From Pseudomonadota bacterium (lineage in GTDB: Bacteria > Pseudomonadota > Gammaproteobacteria > Steroidobacterales > Steroidobacteraceae): 58,940 nucleotides of DNA. The position numbers and the translations under genes are program-made. Positions 16,603 through 26,637 of this stretch are shown here, piece by piece. The notes beneath the pieces are model-generated. The model did no database searches and was not told where the DNA came from. It worked only from the letters and a program-made list of their open reading frames with translations. Within the stretch, counting starts at the first letter, position 1; each line of letters opens with the position of its first letter. The DNA is taken from NCBI GenBank assembly GCA_021805275.1, contig JAJZFQ010000058.1:1-58940 (forward strand), given 5' to 3'.

Positions 16603-19152
16603 TCAATTTTCCAGGGCTGCGGAGATGGCTTCGCCCTGGCTCCAGCGCGCACCGGATTGCATCAACGCGGTCAGCCGATCACCCGGCAGCACCGCGCGCA
16701 GCTGCTCGAGGATGCCTGCCTCGATCATCAGCTTTGCCGGGCTGCGGCCGGCGAATTCCGCCGAAAAGAACGCGTGCGCGTAGCCGATGAACTGCGCGGC
16801 GCGCTCGAAGCGCTTCTGTCGCGCCGCGATAGTCGCCAGGTGCTGCATGCCACCGGCGATGAGAACCGTGTCGAGCTCGCTTTCCTCCGCCAGCGGCAGC
16901 CCCTCGCGCAGCGCCGCGCCGGCCGGCTCGATCTCGTCATGTGCGATCAGGTATCCGGCCAGATTGCACAGTGCGTGCCCGAGCAGTCCCGTGCGCCGGG
17001 ACGCGCGGGCGAGCGTGATCACCTCGCGTGCCCCGGCGATGGCCGCCTCGATGCGCCCCTCGGCGAACTGCACCTCGGCCTTGTAGATGAGCGCACGCCA
17101 AGCGCAGAAATCCGCGTGCGACGCCGCGCCGACCGTGAGTGCCTCATCCAGGCAGCGGCGCGCCGCCTCGTACTCCCCGGCCACCGTACGCGCAATTGCG
17201 AGGTTGGTCAGGCACAGCGCATAGCTCTTCGGCTGAGCGCTCGCCGACAGCAGCGCGCGGCCTTCCTCGAGGGCTGCGAGGCCCTCGGGGAGCGCTCCGG
17301 TACGCGCGAGGTTCAGGCCGTAGAAGGCGAGCGCGCGGCCGAGATCGAGCGGCTCACCCGCCTCGCGCAGCAGCGCCACCGCGCGGCGCAGCGCCGGCAC
17401 CGCGCGTGCGCGCGGCTCGCCGGCGGAGAGAAAGCCGTAGCCGTACCACAGGCGCGCCTCGAGCGCCTTCGGCGTTTCGCGGCCGAGCACCGCGGTGGCC
17501 CGCTCGAGGCGGACCCGGCCCTCGGGCATCAGCGACAGCAGCGACCACAGCAGGTGCGATGCGGCCGCGAGTTCCACCCCGATCGCCTGATCGCCGTCGG
17601 CGCCGAATGCCCAGTCGAGCGCGACGCGCACGTTGTCGATCTCGGGACCGAATTTCTCCAACCACGTATCCGACGGGGCGTGCTCCCACTCGGCGAGTGC
17701 GGTGTCGAGCGCGTCATGGAAGTAGCGTGCGTGCAGCCGCGCCAGCGGTCCAAACTCGCCGCTGTCGGCGAGCTTCTCCATGGCATAGGCATGCGTGGTC
17801 TCGAGCAGGCGGTAGCGTCGCTGCGGCCCGGCTGCATCGGCCGCCACCAGCGACTTGTCGACCAGTTCAGCGATGCGCCCGACCACTTCCCACTCGGGCA
17901 GCGCCGCATCGGCGACGACCTGTCCGGCGGCCTCGAGGGTAAAGCTCCCGGCGAACACCGCCAGCCGGCGCAGCACGATCCGGTCCGGCTCGGCCAGCAG
18001 CCGGTGACTCCAATCGAGCGTGGCGCGCAGCGTCTGGTGGCGCGGCAGCGCGGTGCGGCGCCCGCCGGTCAGAACGTGGAAGCGCAAATCCAGCCGCTGC
18101 GCCAGGCCCTCGATGCCGAGGGCCGCGGAGCGGGCGGCGGCGAGCTCGATGGCGAGCGGAATGCCGTCGAGACGCCGGCAGATCATGGAGACCGTGCCAG
18201 CATTGTGCTCGCTCAACGCGAACTGCGGATCGGCGGCGCGGGCGCGCGCCACGAACAGTCGCACCGCGTCATGGCGCTCCGCGCTCGCCAGACCGGTCAC
18301 GTTCTCCGCCGGGAATTCCAGCGGGCGCAGCCGCAGCGTGCACTCCCCCTCGATGCCGAGCGGCTCCTGGCTGGTCGCGAGGATGCGCAGCTGTGGTGCG
18401 GCGGCGAGCAGCGTTTCGGCCTCGCGGGCTACCGCGCCGATCAGATGCTCGCAGTTGTCGAGCACCAGCAGCAGCTTGCGTTCGCGCAGGGCCGCGGCCA
18501 GGCGCTCGCCGGTCCAGCGGCCCGCGCCGCTCTGCAGGCCAAGCGCCGCGTGCATGGCGCTCGCGACGAGTTCCGGATCGCTGAGCGGTGCGAGCTCGGC
18601 CAGCCACACCCCGTCGGTGAACTCCGCGAGCAGCGCGCGCGCCGCTTCGAGCGCGAGCCGGGTCTTACCGATACCGCCGGTACCGACCAGGGCCACCAGG
18701 CGATTGTGGCGCAGCAACTCGCGCACCGTAGCGAGTTCGGCCTCGCGACCAATGAAATCCGACATCGCCGCCGGCAGGTTGGTCGGCGGCAAGCTCGCCT
18801 CGCCGCCCAGCGCTTGGCCGGGCTCGCGCACCACGCGCACCTCTGCGGTAAAGCGGTAACCGCGCAGCGGGACGGTGAGGATGAGGTTGCGGTCCTTGCC
18901 GAGGACCTTGCGCAGCGCCGAGATCTGCACCTGGATGTTGCTTTCCTCGACGACGATGCCTGGCCAGGCGCGCGCGAGCAGCTCCTCCTTGGTCACGAGG
19001 TCGCCGCCGGCCTCGATCAGCACCAGCAGCACGTCGAACGCACGCGAACCCAGCGCAACGGGTTTCTCGCCGATGCGCAGCTCGCGCTGGCGGGTCAGCA
19101 GCCGAAAACGGCCAAACTCGAGGCAGGTCGCGCCTCGCGCAATACCGTGCAT
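16603..19152 (-). CDS. AfsR/CadC-like regulator: winged helix, NB-ARC-type ATPase and TPR
   Basis: An 849-residue cytoplasmic regulator. An OmpR/PhoB-type winged-helix domain lies at about 10-105 (FGRFRLLTRQRELRIG, then GSRAFDVLLVLIEAGG and the wing RGYRFTAEV). It is followed by a P-loop STAND ATPase with Walker A LVGTGGIGKTR (155-165), Walker B LLLVLDNCEHL and the LAIELAAAR sensor segment. The rest is Ala/Leu-rich TPR-like helical repeats. Such proteins couple ligand sensing and ATP-driven oligomerisation to promoter binding, and no receiver domain is present. It lies upstream of cyoA on the same strand with a 176-bp gap. A link to respiration is inference only. Confidence 0.88.
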   Translation of the reverse strand: MHGIARGATCLEFGRFRLLTRQRELRIGEKPVALGSRAFDVLLVLIEAGGDLVTKEELLARAWPGIVVEESNIQVQISALRKVLGKDRNLILTVPLRGYRFTAEVRVVREPGQALGGEASLPPTNLPAAMSDFIGREAELATVRELLRHNRLVALVGTGGIGKTRLALEAARALLAEFTDGVWLAELAPLSDPELVASAMHAALGLQSGAGRWTGERLAAALRERKLLLVLDNCEHLIGAVAREAETLLAAAPQLRILATSQEPLGIEGECTLRLRPLEFPAENVTGLASAERHDAVRLFVARARAADPQFALSEHNAGTVSMICRRLDGIPLAIELAAARSAALGIEGLAQRLDLRFHVLTGGRRTALPRHQTLRATLDWSHRLLAEPDRIVLRRLAVFAGSFTLEAAGQVVADAALPEWEVVGRIAELVDKSLVAADAAGPQRRYRLLETTHAYAMEKLADSGEFGPLARLHARYFHDALDTALAEWEHAPSDTWLEKFGPEIDNVRVALDWAFGADGDQAIGVELAAASHLLWSLLSLMPEGRVRLERATAVLGRETPKALEARLWYGYGFLSAGEPRARAVPALRRAVALLREAGEPLDLGRALAFYGLNLARTGALPEGLAALEEGRALLSASAQPKSYALCLTNLAIARTVAGEYEAARRCLDEALTVGAASHADFCAWRALIYKAEVQFAEGRIEAAIAGAREVITLARASRRTGLLGHALCNLAGYLIAHDEIEPAGAALREGLPLAEESELDTVLIAGGMQHLATIAARQKRFERAAQFIGYAHAFFSAEFAGRSPAKLMIEAGILEQLRAVLPGDRLTALMQSGARWSQGEAISAALEN

Positions 19153-19473
19153 GAAGGTGGCGGGTCCAAAGGTATCGGGACGGCGTACCGACGAGCCGAT
19201 CCCAGGGAAAAATTGTAACGCAATTGCGCCGGGCGCTAGTCCAATCCCCGACCGCCCGCCTGCGTCAATCGTGCGGCCGCAACGCCATAAACACTATGAT
19301 AGCGCTCCCATACCGAGTGGTCCATCGTCACTCCTGCGCCGCATCGGCCGTCCGACCCGCCGCCGCGGGCGACTCCGCCCGGCCGCGCCGGTCTGCTCGA
19401 ACGGGCGCCGGGCAATCGGCGCCCGCTCCAACACCAGGCCGGTGCGTCCGCAATCCGGTGCTAAAGTACTCCG
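19153..19473. other. Divergent intergenic region (321 bp)
   Basis: No gene is visible between the ATPase regulator (minus) and gph (plus). The region holds a 10-bp palindrome CGCAATTGCG (19219-19228) close to the regulator's start, a possible operator; a 9-bp perfect hairpin (19402-19410 with 19417-19425, six-base loop); and the gph extended -10 element at its right edge. Confidence 0.5.
19459..19467 (+). promoter_or_regulatory. Extended -10 promoter of gph, predicted leaderless
   Basis: TG-C-TAAAGT forms an extended -10 element whose last base is six nucleotides before the gph ATG at 19474. No Shine-Dalgarno sequence exists in this short space. Transcription would begin at or next to the A of the ATG, giving a leaderless message. 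Confidence 0.5.
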
Positions 19474-20136
19474 ATGCCCATATCGGCGGTGATTTTCGAT
19501 CTCGACGGCACGCTGATCGACAGCGCGGCGGATCTGGGGCACGCGGTCAACGGCGTGCTCGGCGCTTACGGCCGGGCGCCGCTCGCGCTCGGGGAGATCC
19601 GCGCCATGATCGGCGAGGGCATGGGCCGGCTGGTCGAGCGCGCCCTCGCAGCGCGCGGGCTGAGCGAGATCGATCCCCTCGAGGCGCTGCGTGCCATGCG
19701 CGGCCACTACGCGGCCGATCCGGTGCGCGCCACCGTGCCCTATCCGGGGGCGCGCACGACACTCGAACGACTGCAGGCCGCCAAGCTGCGCCTAGCCATC
19801 TGCACCAACAAGCCGGCAGACCTCGCTGCCGCCATCCTCGAGCGCCTCGGCCTCGCGCCGTTCTTCAGCCGCCTCGTCGGCGGGGATTCGCTGCCGTTTC
19901 GCAAGCCCGATCCGCGCGTGCTGCACTCGCTGCTCGAGGATTTCTCGCTCGAGCCGCGTGAGGCCTTGATGGTGGGTGACAGCGAGGTCGATGCGGCCAC
20001 GGCCGAGGCGGCCGGGATGCCGCTGGTCTTGATGCGTTACGGGTACCACCGCGGCCCGCTCGAGCGCATCGCTTATCTCGCCGCCCTCGATCGCCTCGAG
20101 GATCTGCCCGCCTTCGTGGCCGCGCACAACGCCTGA
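19474..20136 (+). CDS. gph: Phosphoglycolate phosphatase-like HAD hydrolase
   Basis: A 220-residue HAD phosphatase of the phosphoglycolate phosphatase group. Motif I is FDLDGTLIDSAADL, followed by a helical cap. Motif II lies in LAICTNKP, motif III is the Lys in FRKPDPRVL, and motif IV is MVGDSEVDAATAEAAGM. The Gph-like features FDLDGTLIDS, the GEGMGRLVERAL cap segment and GYHRGP near the end support hydrolysis of 2-phosphoglycolate, a DNA-repair by-product. It has no ribosome-binding site and a -10-like element directly before the ATG. Confidence 0.82.
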   Translation: MPISAVIFDLDGTLIDSAADLGHAVNGVLGAYGRAPLALGEIRAMIGEGMGRLVERALAARGLSEIDPLEALRAMRGHYAADPVRATVPYPGARTTLERLQAAKLRLAICTNKPADLAAAILERLGLAPFFSRLVGGDSLPFRKPDPRVLHSLLEDFSLEPREALMVGDSEVDAATAEAAGMPLVLMRYGYHRGPLERIAYLAALDRLEDLPAFVAAHNA

Positions 20137-20170
20137 ATCCGCCGCCGTATCCGGTCCGCGGCGAGCCGGA

Positions 20171-20932
20171 TCACTCCAGCGAACCGAAGAACAGCAGCGT
20201 CTGGTACGCGAATTCGACCGTACCGTCGCGCTGATGCCGCTCGAACAGCTCGCGCAGCCCCGCCATGAGCGGCGCGTGGTCCGGATGGCCGGGCTCGGGC
20301 ACGTAGGAGGAGGACATCGCCCGGCCCTTCAGGCCCTCGAAATCGAACACCTGGCGGTTGGCGAACACCGCGCGCGCTGGCTCGCGGCCAAAGAACGTGT
20401 GCATCGTCGGCCCGTAGGCACGCCGGCTGCGCACCTGGTCGTATTCCGGCGCGTAGCGGCGCAGTAGCGCCTCGTAATCGGCCAGGAACGGCAGCGGCTC
20501 CTCGGGACGCTCATTCCACAGCAGCGCGACCCGGCCGCCGCGCACCAGGATGCGCAGCCCCTCCTCGCGCGCCCGTTGCGGATCGAACCAGTGGAACGCC
20601 TGGCCGGCCGTGATCCACTCGACGCTGTGCGTCTCGAGGGTGCTCGCCTCGGCGGTGCCGCTCACACTGGTGAAGCCGTCCCGGCCGGCAAGCAGCTGCT
20701 CGGCGGCCTCGCGCATCTCGCGGTTCGGCTCGACCGCCCAGACACGGGCGCCGGCCTCGAGCAGCTGCGCGGCGAGGATGCCCGTGCCGGAGCCCAGATC
20801 CGCCACGCGCGAACCGGGTGCAAAACCATGCTGCTCGCGCAGGTAGCGCAGTGCCTCGAGTGGATAGGACGGCCGCGACTTCACGTAGTCAGCGACGCGG
20901 CTGGAGAAGCGCCGGGTTGAATCATCGATCAT
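20171..20932 (-). CDS. Class I SAM-dependent methyltransferase
   Basis: A 253-residue Rossmann-fold methyltransferase of the Methyltransf_11 type. Motif I is VADLGSGTGILAAQLLEAG (about 43-61), followed by the acidic VWAVEPNREMREAAEQLL. Its N-terminus (FSSRVADYVKSRPSYPLEAL) and ITAGQAFHWFDPQRAREE are characteristic of a group of small, functionally undefined methyltransferases. The substrate is unknown. A consensus TATAAT lies six bases before the ATG and no Shine-Dalgarno sequence is present. It is convergent with gph. Confidence 0.87.
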   Translation of the reverse strand: MIDDSTRRFSSRVADYVKSRPSYPLEALRYLREQHGFAPGSRVADLGSGTGILAAQLLEAGARVWAVEPNREMREAAEQLLAGRDGFTSVSGTAEASTLETHSVEWITAGQAFHWFDPQRAREEGLRILVRGGRVALLWNERPEEPLPFLADYEALLRRYAPEYDQVRSRRAYGPTMHTFFGREPARAVFANRQVFDFEGLKGRAMSSSYVPEPGHPDHAPLMAGLRELFERHQRDGTVEFAYQTLLFFGSLE

Positions 20933-20938
20933 GTGAGC

Positions 20939-20944
20939 ATTATA
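20939..20944 (-). promoter_or_regulatory. Consensus -10 box of the methyltransferase gene, predicted leaderless
   Basis: On the minus strand a perfect TATAAT is followed by GCTCAC and then the ATG at 20932. The predicted transcription start falls on the start codon. The -35 region has no good match, so promoter strength may depend on the perfect -10. Confidence 0.6.
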
Positions 20945-21155
20945 TGCATGCGCCCGTGTGACCCCGTTCCCCAGCGGCGCAGGAAATTCCCCACATGGTT
21001 CACGCTCGGTTCAGCGCCACCATGCCAGACTCCCTCTCGCACCGGTGCTGAGAGCGGCTCCCGGACGGCGCAGAATCCCCCCCGTGCGCCACCTTTTAGG
21101 ACTCGTCCAGGATTTGAGTCGCCTCGCCCGGTGCGTTCTCCCCCCCGCAAAATGC

Positions 21156-21186
21156 GAACGGGGCTCGCCTGCGGCGAACCCCGTTC
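21156..21186 (-). terminator. Terminator of the lipoprotein gene
   Basis: An 8-bp perfect outer stem (GAACGGGG / CCCCGTTC), one mismatch, and a 5-bp inner stem with loop give a very stable hairpin 25 bases after the lipoprotein stop. On the minus strand it is followed by GCATTTTGC, a short T run. It is likely rho-independent. Confidence 0.75.
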
Positions 21187-21211
21187 GATTCGTTCGGCCT
21201 CAGCGGCCGGG

Positions 21212-21916
21212 CTACTCGCCCGCCGGCTGCGGCATGAAGGTCACCGCCGTCGTCCAGCTCGGAGCAACCGTCGAATCGGTGGTGATCACCAGATTCGCAT
21301 GCGCAGTGCGGTCGCGCGAGGCGAGCACGACGCCGGTCGGCGTATCGCACGATGCGGCGATCGGGAACGTGCTCACGATGTGAATCGCCTTGGCGGCGAG
21401 CTCATCGGCCTTGGTGGTACCGGACGGCTCGATCTTCGCCCCGGTGATGCTCGTGTTCTGCGCGGTCGCGAACACGTAGTTCACCGAGCCTTGCCACTCG
21501 CCCTTCTTCGGCGCCCCCGCGCTGCTGATGATCGCATCCTTGATGAGCGGCGGCTGGGTCAGCTGCACGTCGATCGGCTGGGCCGGGAAGAGCTTCTGAC
21601 GAGTGGCCATGCCCTGCACGCGCCAGACCGCCAGGTACTGCACCGGGAAGCTGCTCTTGCAACGCACCGGATACATGGTGCGGAAAACGGTGCCCGTAGC
21701 GTCCGCATGCAGCGGGACCTTCTGGCCACCGCCGACCTGGAAGACATAAACCGGCTGACTCACCAGGGCGCCCGTCTTGATGGTCGCCGACAACGGATAC
21801 ATGCCGATGTCCGGATTGGCCTGAAACTGCGTGGGCGTCTGGTTTTGCACACGCACGCCGCATCCAGCCAACGCCAGTGCCGCAACTCCTATCGAAAACC
21901 GTAATGCCTGCCGCAT
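21212..21916 (-). CDS. Hypothetical lipoprotein
   Basis: A 234-residue protein of unknown function. The N-terminus has a signal peptide ending in the lipobox LAGC with Cys at 19, so it should be lipid-anchored to the outer or inner membrane. The mature part is rich in Thr, Ala, Pro and beta-prone stretches and has no recognised catalytic motif. Two Cys residues (VRCKSSF and ASCDTPTG) could form a disulphide in the periplasm. It is monocistronic, with a strong terminator after it and a GGGGG sequence before the ATG. Confidence 0.7.
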   Translation of the reverse strand: MRQALRFSIGVAALALAGCGVRVQNQTPTQFQANPDIGMYPLSATIKTGALVSQPVYVFQVGGGQKVPLHADATGTVFRTMYPVRCKSSFPVQYLAVWRVQGMATRQKLFPAQPIDVQLTQPPLIKDAIISSAGAPKKGEWQGSVNYVFATAQNTSITGAKIEPSGTTKADELAAKAIHIVSTFPIAASCDTPTGVVLASRDRTAHANLVITTDSTVAPSWTTAVTFMPQPAGE

Positions 21917-22058
21917 GGGGCCCCCTTACGAGACGCAGTTCACGAGAAAGGAATCAGTCCTGATCAACCGTCGAAGTTTGGCAATTAATTCCGTCCCTGA
22001 CAAGCCCCGAGCCTGACAGCGGACGACAGCTCGGCCGGAATCGAGGCCAGAAAACAAG

Positions 22059-22093
22059 AGGCCGGGCGCCCGCTCTGCGCGGCCGCCCGGCCT
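22059..22093 (-). terminator. Terminator of the 67-residue protein gene
   Basis: A 10-bp perfect stem (AGGCCGGGCG / CGCCCGGCCT) lies 18 bases after the stop codon. On the minus strand it is followed by the T-rich CTTGTTTTCTGG, which fits a rho-independent terminator. Confidence 0.75.
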
Positions 22094-22111
22094 GCGTGTG
22101 ACGCCTGGCGC

Positions 22112-22315
22112 TTACTTCTTCTTGCGCGCGCCGGCCCGCTTGGCGGCCCGGAAGGAAATTCCGGCGCGCATGGCCTTCTGCTGCACCGCCGCCGGGGTAC
22201 GCCCCAGCTTCTTCGCGACCTCGGTGGTCGGAGTGCCCGCCTTCGCGAGCGCCTTCAAGGTCTTCAGCTCACTGGCGCTCCAGGACGCGCCGTCATTCGA
22301 GGGACGTTTCGCCAT
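22112..22315 (-). CDS. Small basic HTH (SANT/Myb-like) protein
   Basis: A 67-residue, strongly basic protein. The sequence WSASELKTLKALAKAGTPTTEVAKKLGRTPAAVQQKAMRAG, given here in outline, has the spacing of a small homeodomain/SANT-like helix-turn-helix, and an Arg/Lys tail (RAAKRAGARKKK) follows. It probably binds DNA, but no target is known. It has its own promoter, a possible operator and a terminator, and GGGAG precedes the ATG. Codon use is normal for the window, so it is likely a resident gene. Confidence 0.75.
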   Translation of the reverse strand: MAKRPSNDGASWSASELKTLKALAKAGTPTTEVAKKLGRTPAAVQQKAMRAGISFRAAKRAGARKKK

Positions 22316-22359
22316 CTATAAGACTCCCAAAAAACACCCAACTACAGGGTTGCCGGCGC

Positions 22360-22388
22360 ATCATACACGCATTTTAACGCGCGTCCAA
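22360..22388 (-). promoter_or_regulatory. Sigma-70-type promoter of the 67-residue protein gene
   Basis: On the minus strand TTGGAC (22388-22383) and TATGAT (22365-22360) are separated by exactly 17 bp. The -10 lies 44 bases before the ATG. The leader contains a run of six T residues before the GGGAG ribosome-binding site. Confidence 0.7.
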
Positions 22389-22402
22389 CTTCTTTCAGTT
22401 GG
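22385..22402. promoter_or_regulatory. Inverted repeat overlapping the -35 box
   Basis: CCAACT-N6-AGTTGG (22385-22390, 22397-22402) is a perfect inverted repeat covering part of the -35 hexamer of the promoter above. It is well placed as an operator, perhaps for the small HTH protein itself. Confidence 0.45.
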
Positions 22403-22460
22403 TATGTTGTAGGAAGTCTGTCGTGTGTTACGTGGTCAGATTCGACACGCAACCACGCTG

Positions 22461-22488
22461 ACGGCCGTCCCCGGACGGGGACGGCCGT
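22461..22488 (-). terminator. Hairpin downstream of ahcY
   Basis: A 12-bp perfect stem (ACGGCCGTCCCC / GGGGACGGCCGT) with loop GGAC begins eight bases after the ahcY stop codon. No T tract follows. It probably ends or protects the 3' end of the ahcY message. Confidence 0.65.
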
Positions 22489-22496
22489 GGCGATGC

Positions 22497-23918
<1,422 letters not shown>

Positions 23919-23942
23919 GGTTGATTGCTCCAATGGTTTCAT

Positions 23943-24030
23943 TGAGCGCCGTATCGGGAAGTACTGCGCCGCTCGAGCCTGGCAGGCGGGGGGCCGAGAG
24001 CCCACCGGACTGTCGCAACGCTCCTCGAGC
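23943..24030 (-). promoter_or_regulatory. S-adenosylhomocysteine (SAH) riboswitch
   Basis: On the minus strand, directly upstream of ahcY, the sequence GCTCGAGGAGCGTTGC begins at 24030, CCAGGCTCGAGC lies near 23978-23967, and GGCGCTCA lies at 23950-23943. P1 is a perfect 7-bp helix (GCTCGAG / CTCGAGC). GAGCGTTG pairs with the distal CGGCGCTC, with two G-U pairs, giving the pseudoknot. An internal hairpin (GGTGGG / CCCGCC) extends P2. The conserved GAGGAGCG, CCAGGCUCG and GGCGCUCA blocks match the SAH riboswitch class known upstream of ahcY. SAH binding should favour the pseudoknot and raise ahcY expression. Confidence 0.93.
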
Positions 24031-24070
24031 GACGCTGCGCCACCGCACCGTGCGGCGGCGAATCGATGCC

Positions 24071-24097
24071 GTGGCGGACCGCGGCGCGGTCCGCCAC
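24071..24097 (-). terminator. Perfect hairpin between metK and the SAH riboswitch
   Basis: A 12-bp perfect stem (GTGGCGGACCGC / GCGGTCCGCCAC) with a three-base loop begins nine bases after the metK stop. No T tract follows. It could terminate or attenuate read-through from metK, or be an RNA processing and stability element that separates metK from riboswitch-controlled ahcY. Confidence 0.65.
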
Positions 24098-24105
24098 GCT
24101 GCGGA

Positions 24106-25277
<1,172 letters not shown>

Positions 25278-25278
<1 letters not shown>

Positions 25279-26330
25279 CAGTGCGTTCCTGTAGACACGT
25301 GGGTGTGGGACGGCGGGGTGGTGATCGCCCCGCCAAAGGCGGCCGCCGTAGCTGCCGCGCCGAAGCTCTCGCGCATGCGGTCGGCGATCGCCGCGCGCGC
25401 GAGTCGATGGTTCTGCGTGCCGCGCGACTCGATCTTGATCGCCCCCATGACGGAGGCGACCCGGCCGGTCGTCTCCCAGTCGAGTCCATGCAGCAGCCCG
25501 TGCAGCAGGCCCGCCCGATAGGCGTCGCCGCATCCGGTCGGATCGACTACTGCGCGCGCCTTGGCCGACGGAATGTCGATACGGCCCTCGCGGCTGAAGA
25601 TGCTCGAGCCCTGGGCGCCACGGGTGACAATCAGCGCCGAGATGCGCTCGAGGACCGCCCCTTCGCTCCAGCCGGTCTTCTGCTGCAGCAGGCGCCACTC
25701 GTAGTCGTTGACCGCAACCCAGGTCGCCTGCTCGATGAAGCGCACAAGCTCCTCGCCGCTGAACATCGGCAGACCCTGGCCGGGATCGAACAGGAACGGG
25801 ACGCCGGCGGCGGCGAACTGGGCGGCGTGCTCGATCATCCCCGTCCGCCCGTCGGGCGCCACGACACCGATGGCGACCTCGCGCGCGGCGCTCACCGGGT
25901 TCAGATGCGCATGTTGCATCGCCCCGGGGTGGAAGGCCGTGATCTGGTTGTCGTCGAGGTCCGTGGTGATGAACGCCTGCGCGGTCAGCTCGTCCTCGAC
26001 CATGCGCAGGTAATCGAGCGGGATTCCGGCGTCCCCCAGCCACTGCCGATACGGGCCGAAGTCGCGTCCGACGGTCGCCATGGGCGCGCCAATATCGCCG
26101 AGCAGGCGCATGTTGTAGGCGATATTGCCCGCGCAGCCGCCGAACTCGCGGCGCAGCTGCGGCACCAGGAAAGAGACGTTCAGGATGTGGATCTGTTCGG
26201 GCAGGATGTGATCGCGGAAGCGGCCTTCAAACCGCATGATGGAGTCGAACGCCATCGAGCCGCATATCAACGCCGTGCGGGTGCCGTCACCCTGGCGTGA
26301 CACCCCGCCCGTCGGGAAAACCTGTGTCAT
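25278..26330 (-). CDS. PfkB-family kinase, probable adenosine kinase
   Basis: A 350-residue carbohydrate kinase of the PfkB family. The C-terminal signature [17 protein letters not shown] with the catalytic Asp, the N-terminal [13 protein letters not shown], and the [15 protein letters not shown] motif are typical. Position as first gene of an operon with metK and ahcY argues for adenosine kinase: it would phosphorylate the adenosine released by SAH hydrolase and pull that reversible reaction forward. Ribokinase-like sugar kinases share the fold, so specificity is by context. A TAGAAT sequence 30 bases upstream could be the operon -10. Confidence 0.85.
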
Positions 26331-26403
26331 GCCGTGTCGTTTCGTTGGACGAGACGTTGGATTCTAGCCGAAATGGGCGGCCGAGACCAGCGCGCATCAG
26401 CGC

Positions 26404-26637
26404 TCACGCGCCGGGCGGATCGGCAGCGGCGAGCCTCTCAACGCCGTGGCGCGCCAGCTCCGACAGCCCGGCGCCGCCCTCGGTGCGCAGGTAATCGATG
26501 ATCTGACGGCGCATGCGCGGGTCCCAGAACCTGCGCAGGTGCCTGGCGACATCCTCTGCCGCCTGCTCGCGCGCCGACTCGCCAGCGAAGAACTCGCTGA
26601 TCTCGTTGGCCATCTTAACCAGCCGATCTATGTTCAT
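26404..26637 (-). CDS. fdsD: NAD-dependent formate dehydrogenase delta subunit
   Basis: A 77-residue FdsD-type subunit. Family markers are LVKMANEISEFFAGE near the N-terminus and the central HLRRFWDPRMRRQIIDYL. It is a small accessory subunit of soluble molybdenum formate dehydrogenases with no cofactor motif of its own. The ATG overlaps the fdhD stop by four bases (ATGA). It is the last gene of the fds operon. Confidence 0.88.
   Translation of the reverse strand: MNIDRLVKMANEISEFFAGESAREQAAEDVARHLRRFWDPRMRRQIIDYLRTEGGAGLSELARHGVERLAAADPPGA

Noticed and set aside
16657..19218. 853-codon open frame on the plus strand
   Set aside because: It is antisense to the ATPase regulator gene, with an Arg/Gln/His/Gly-rich low-complexity translation and no domain; a typical high-GC shadow.
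21051..21130. Possible tRNA-like sequence
   Set aside because: No acceptor stem or cloverleaf could be formed, and no TPsiC-like arm was found on either strand.
20929..21150. 73-codon open frame on the minus strand upstream of the methyltransferase
   Set aside because: It overlaps the promoter and start of the methyltransferase gene, is Gly/Arg-rich and matches no family that I recognise.
25279..26043. N-terminal extension of the metK frame
   Set aside because: Out-of-frame translation of the adenosine kinase gene; metK has a complete family start at 25278.
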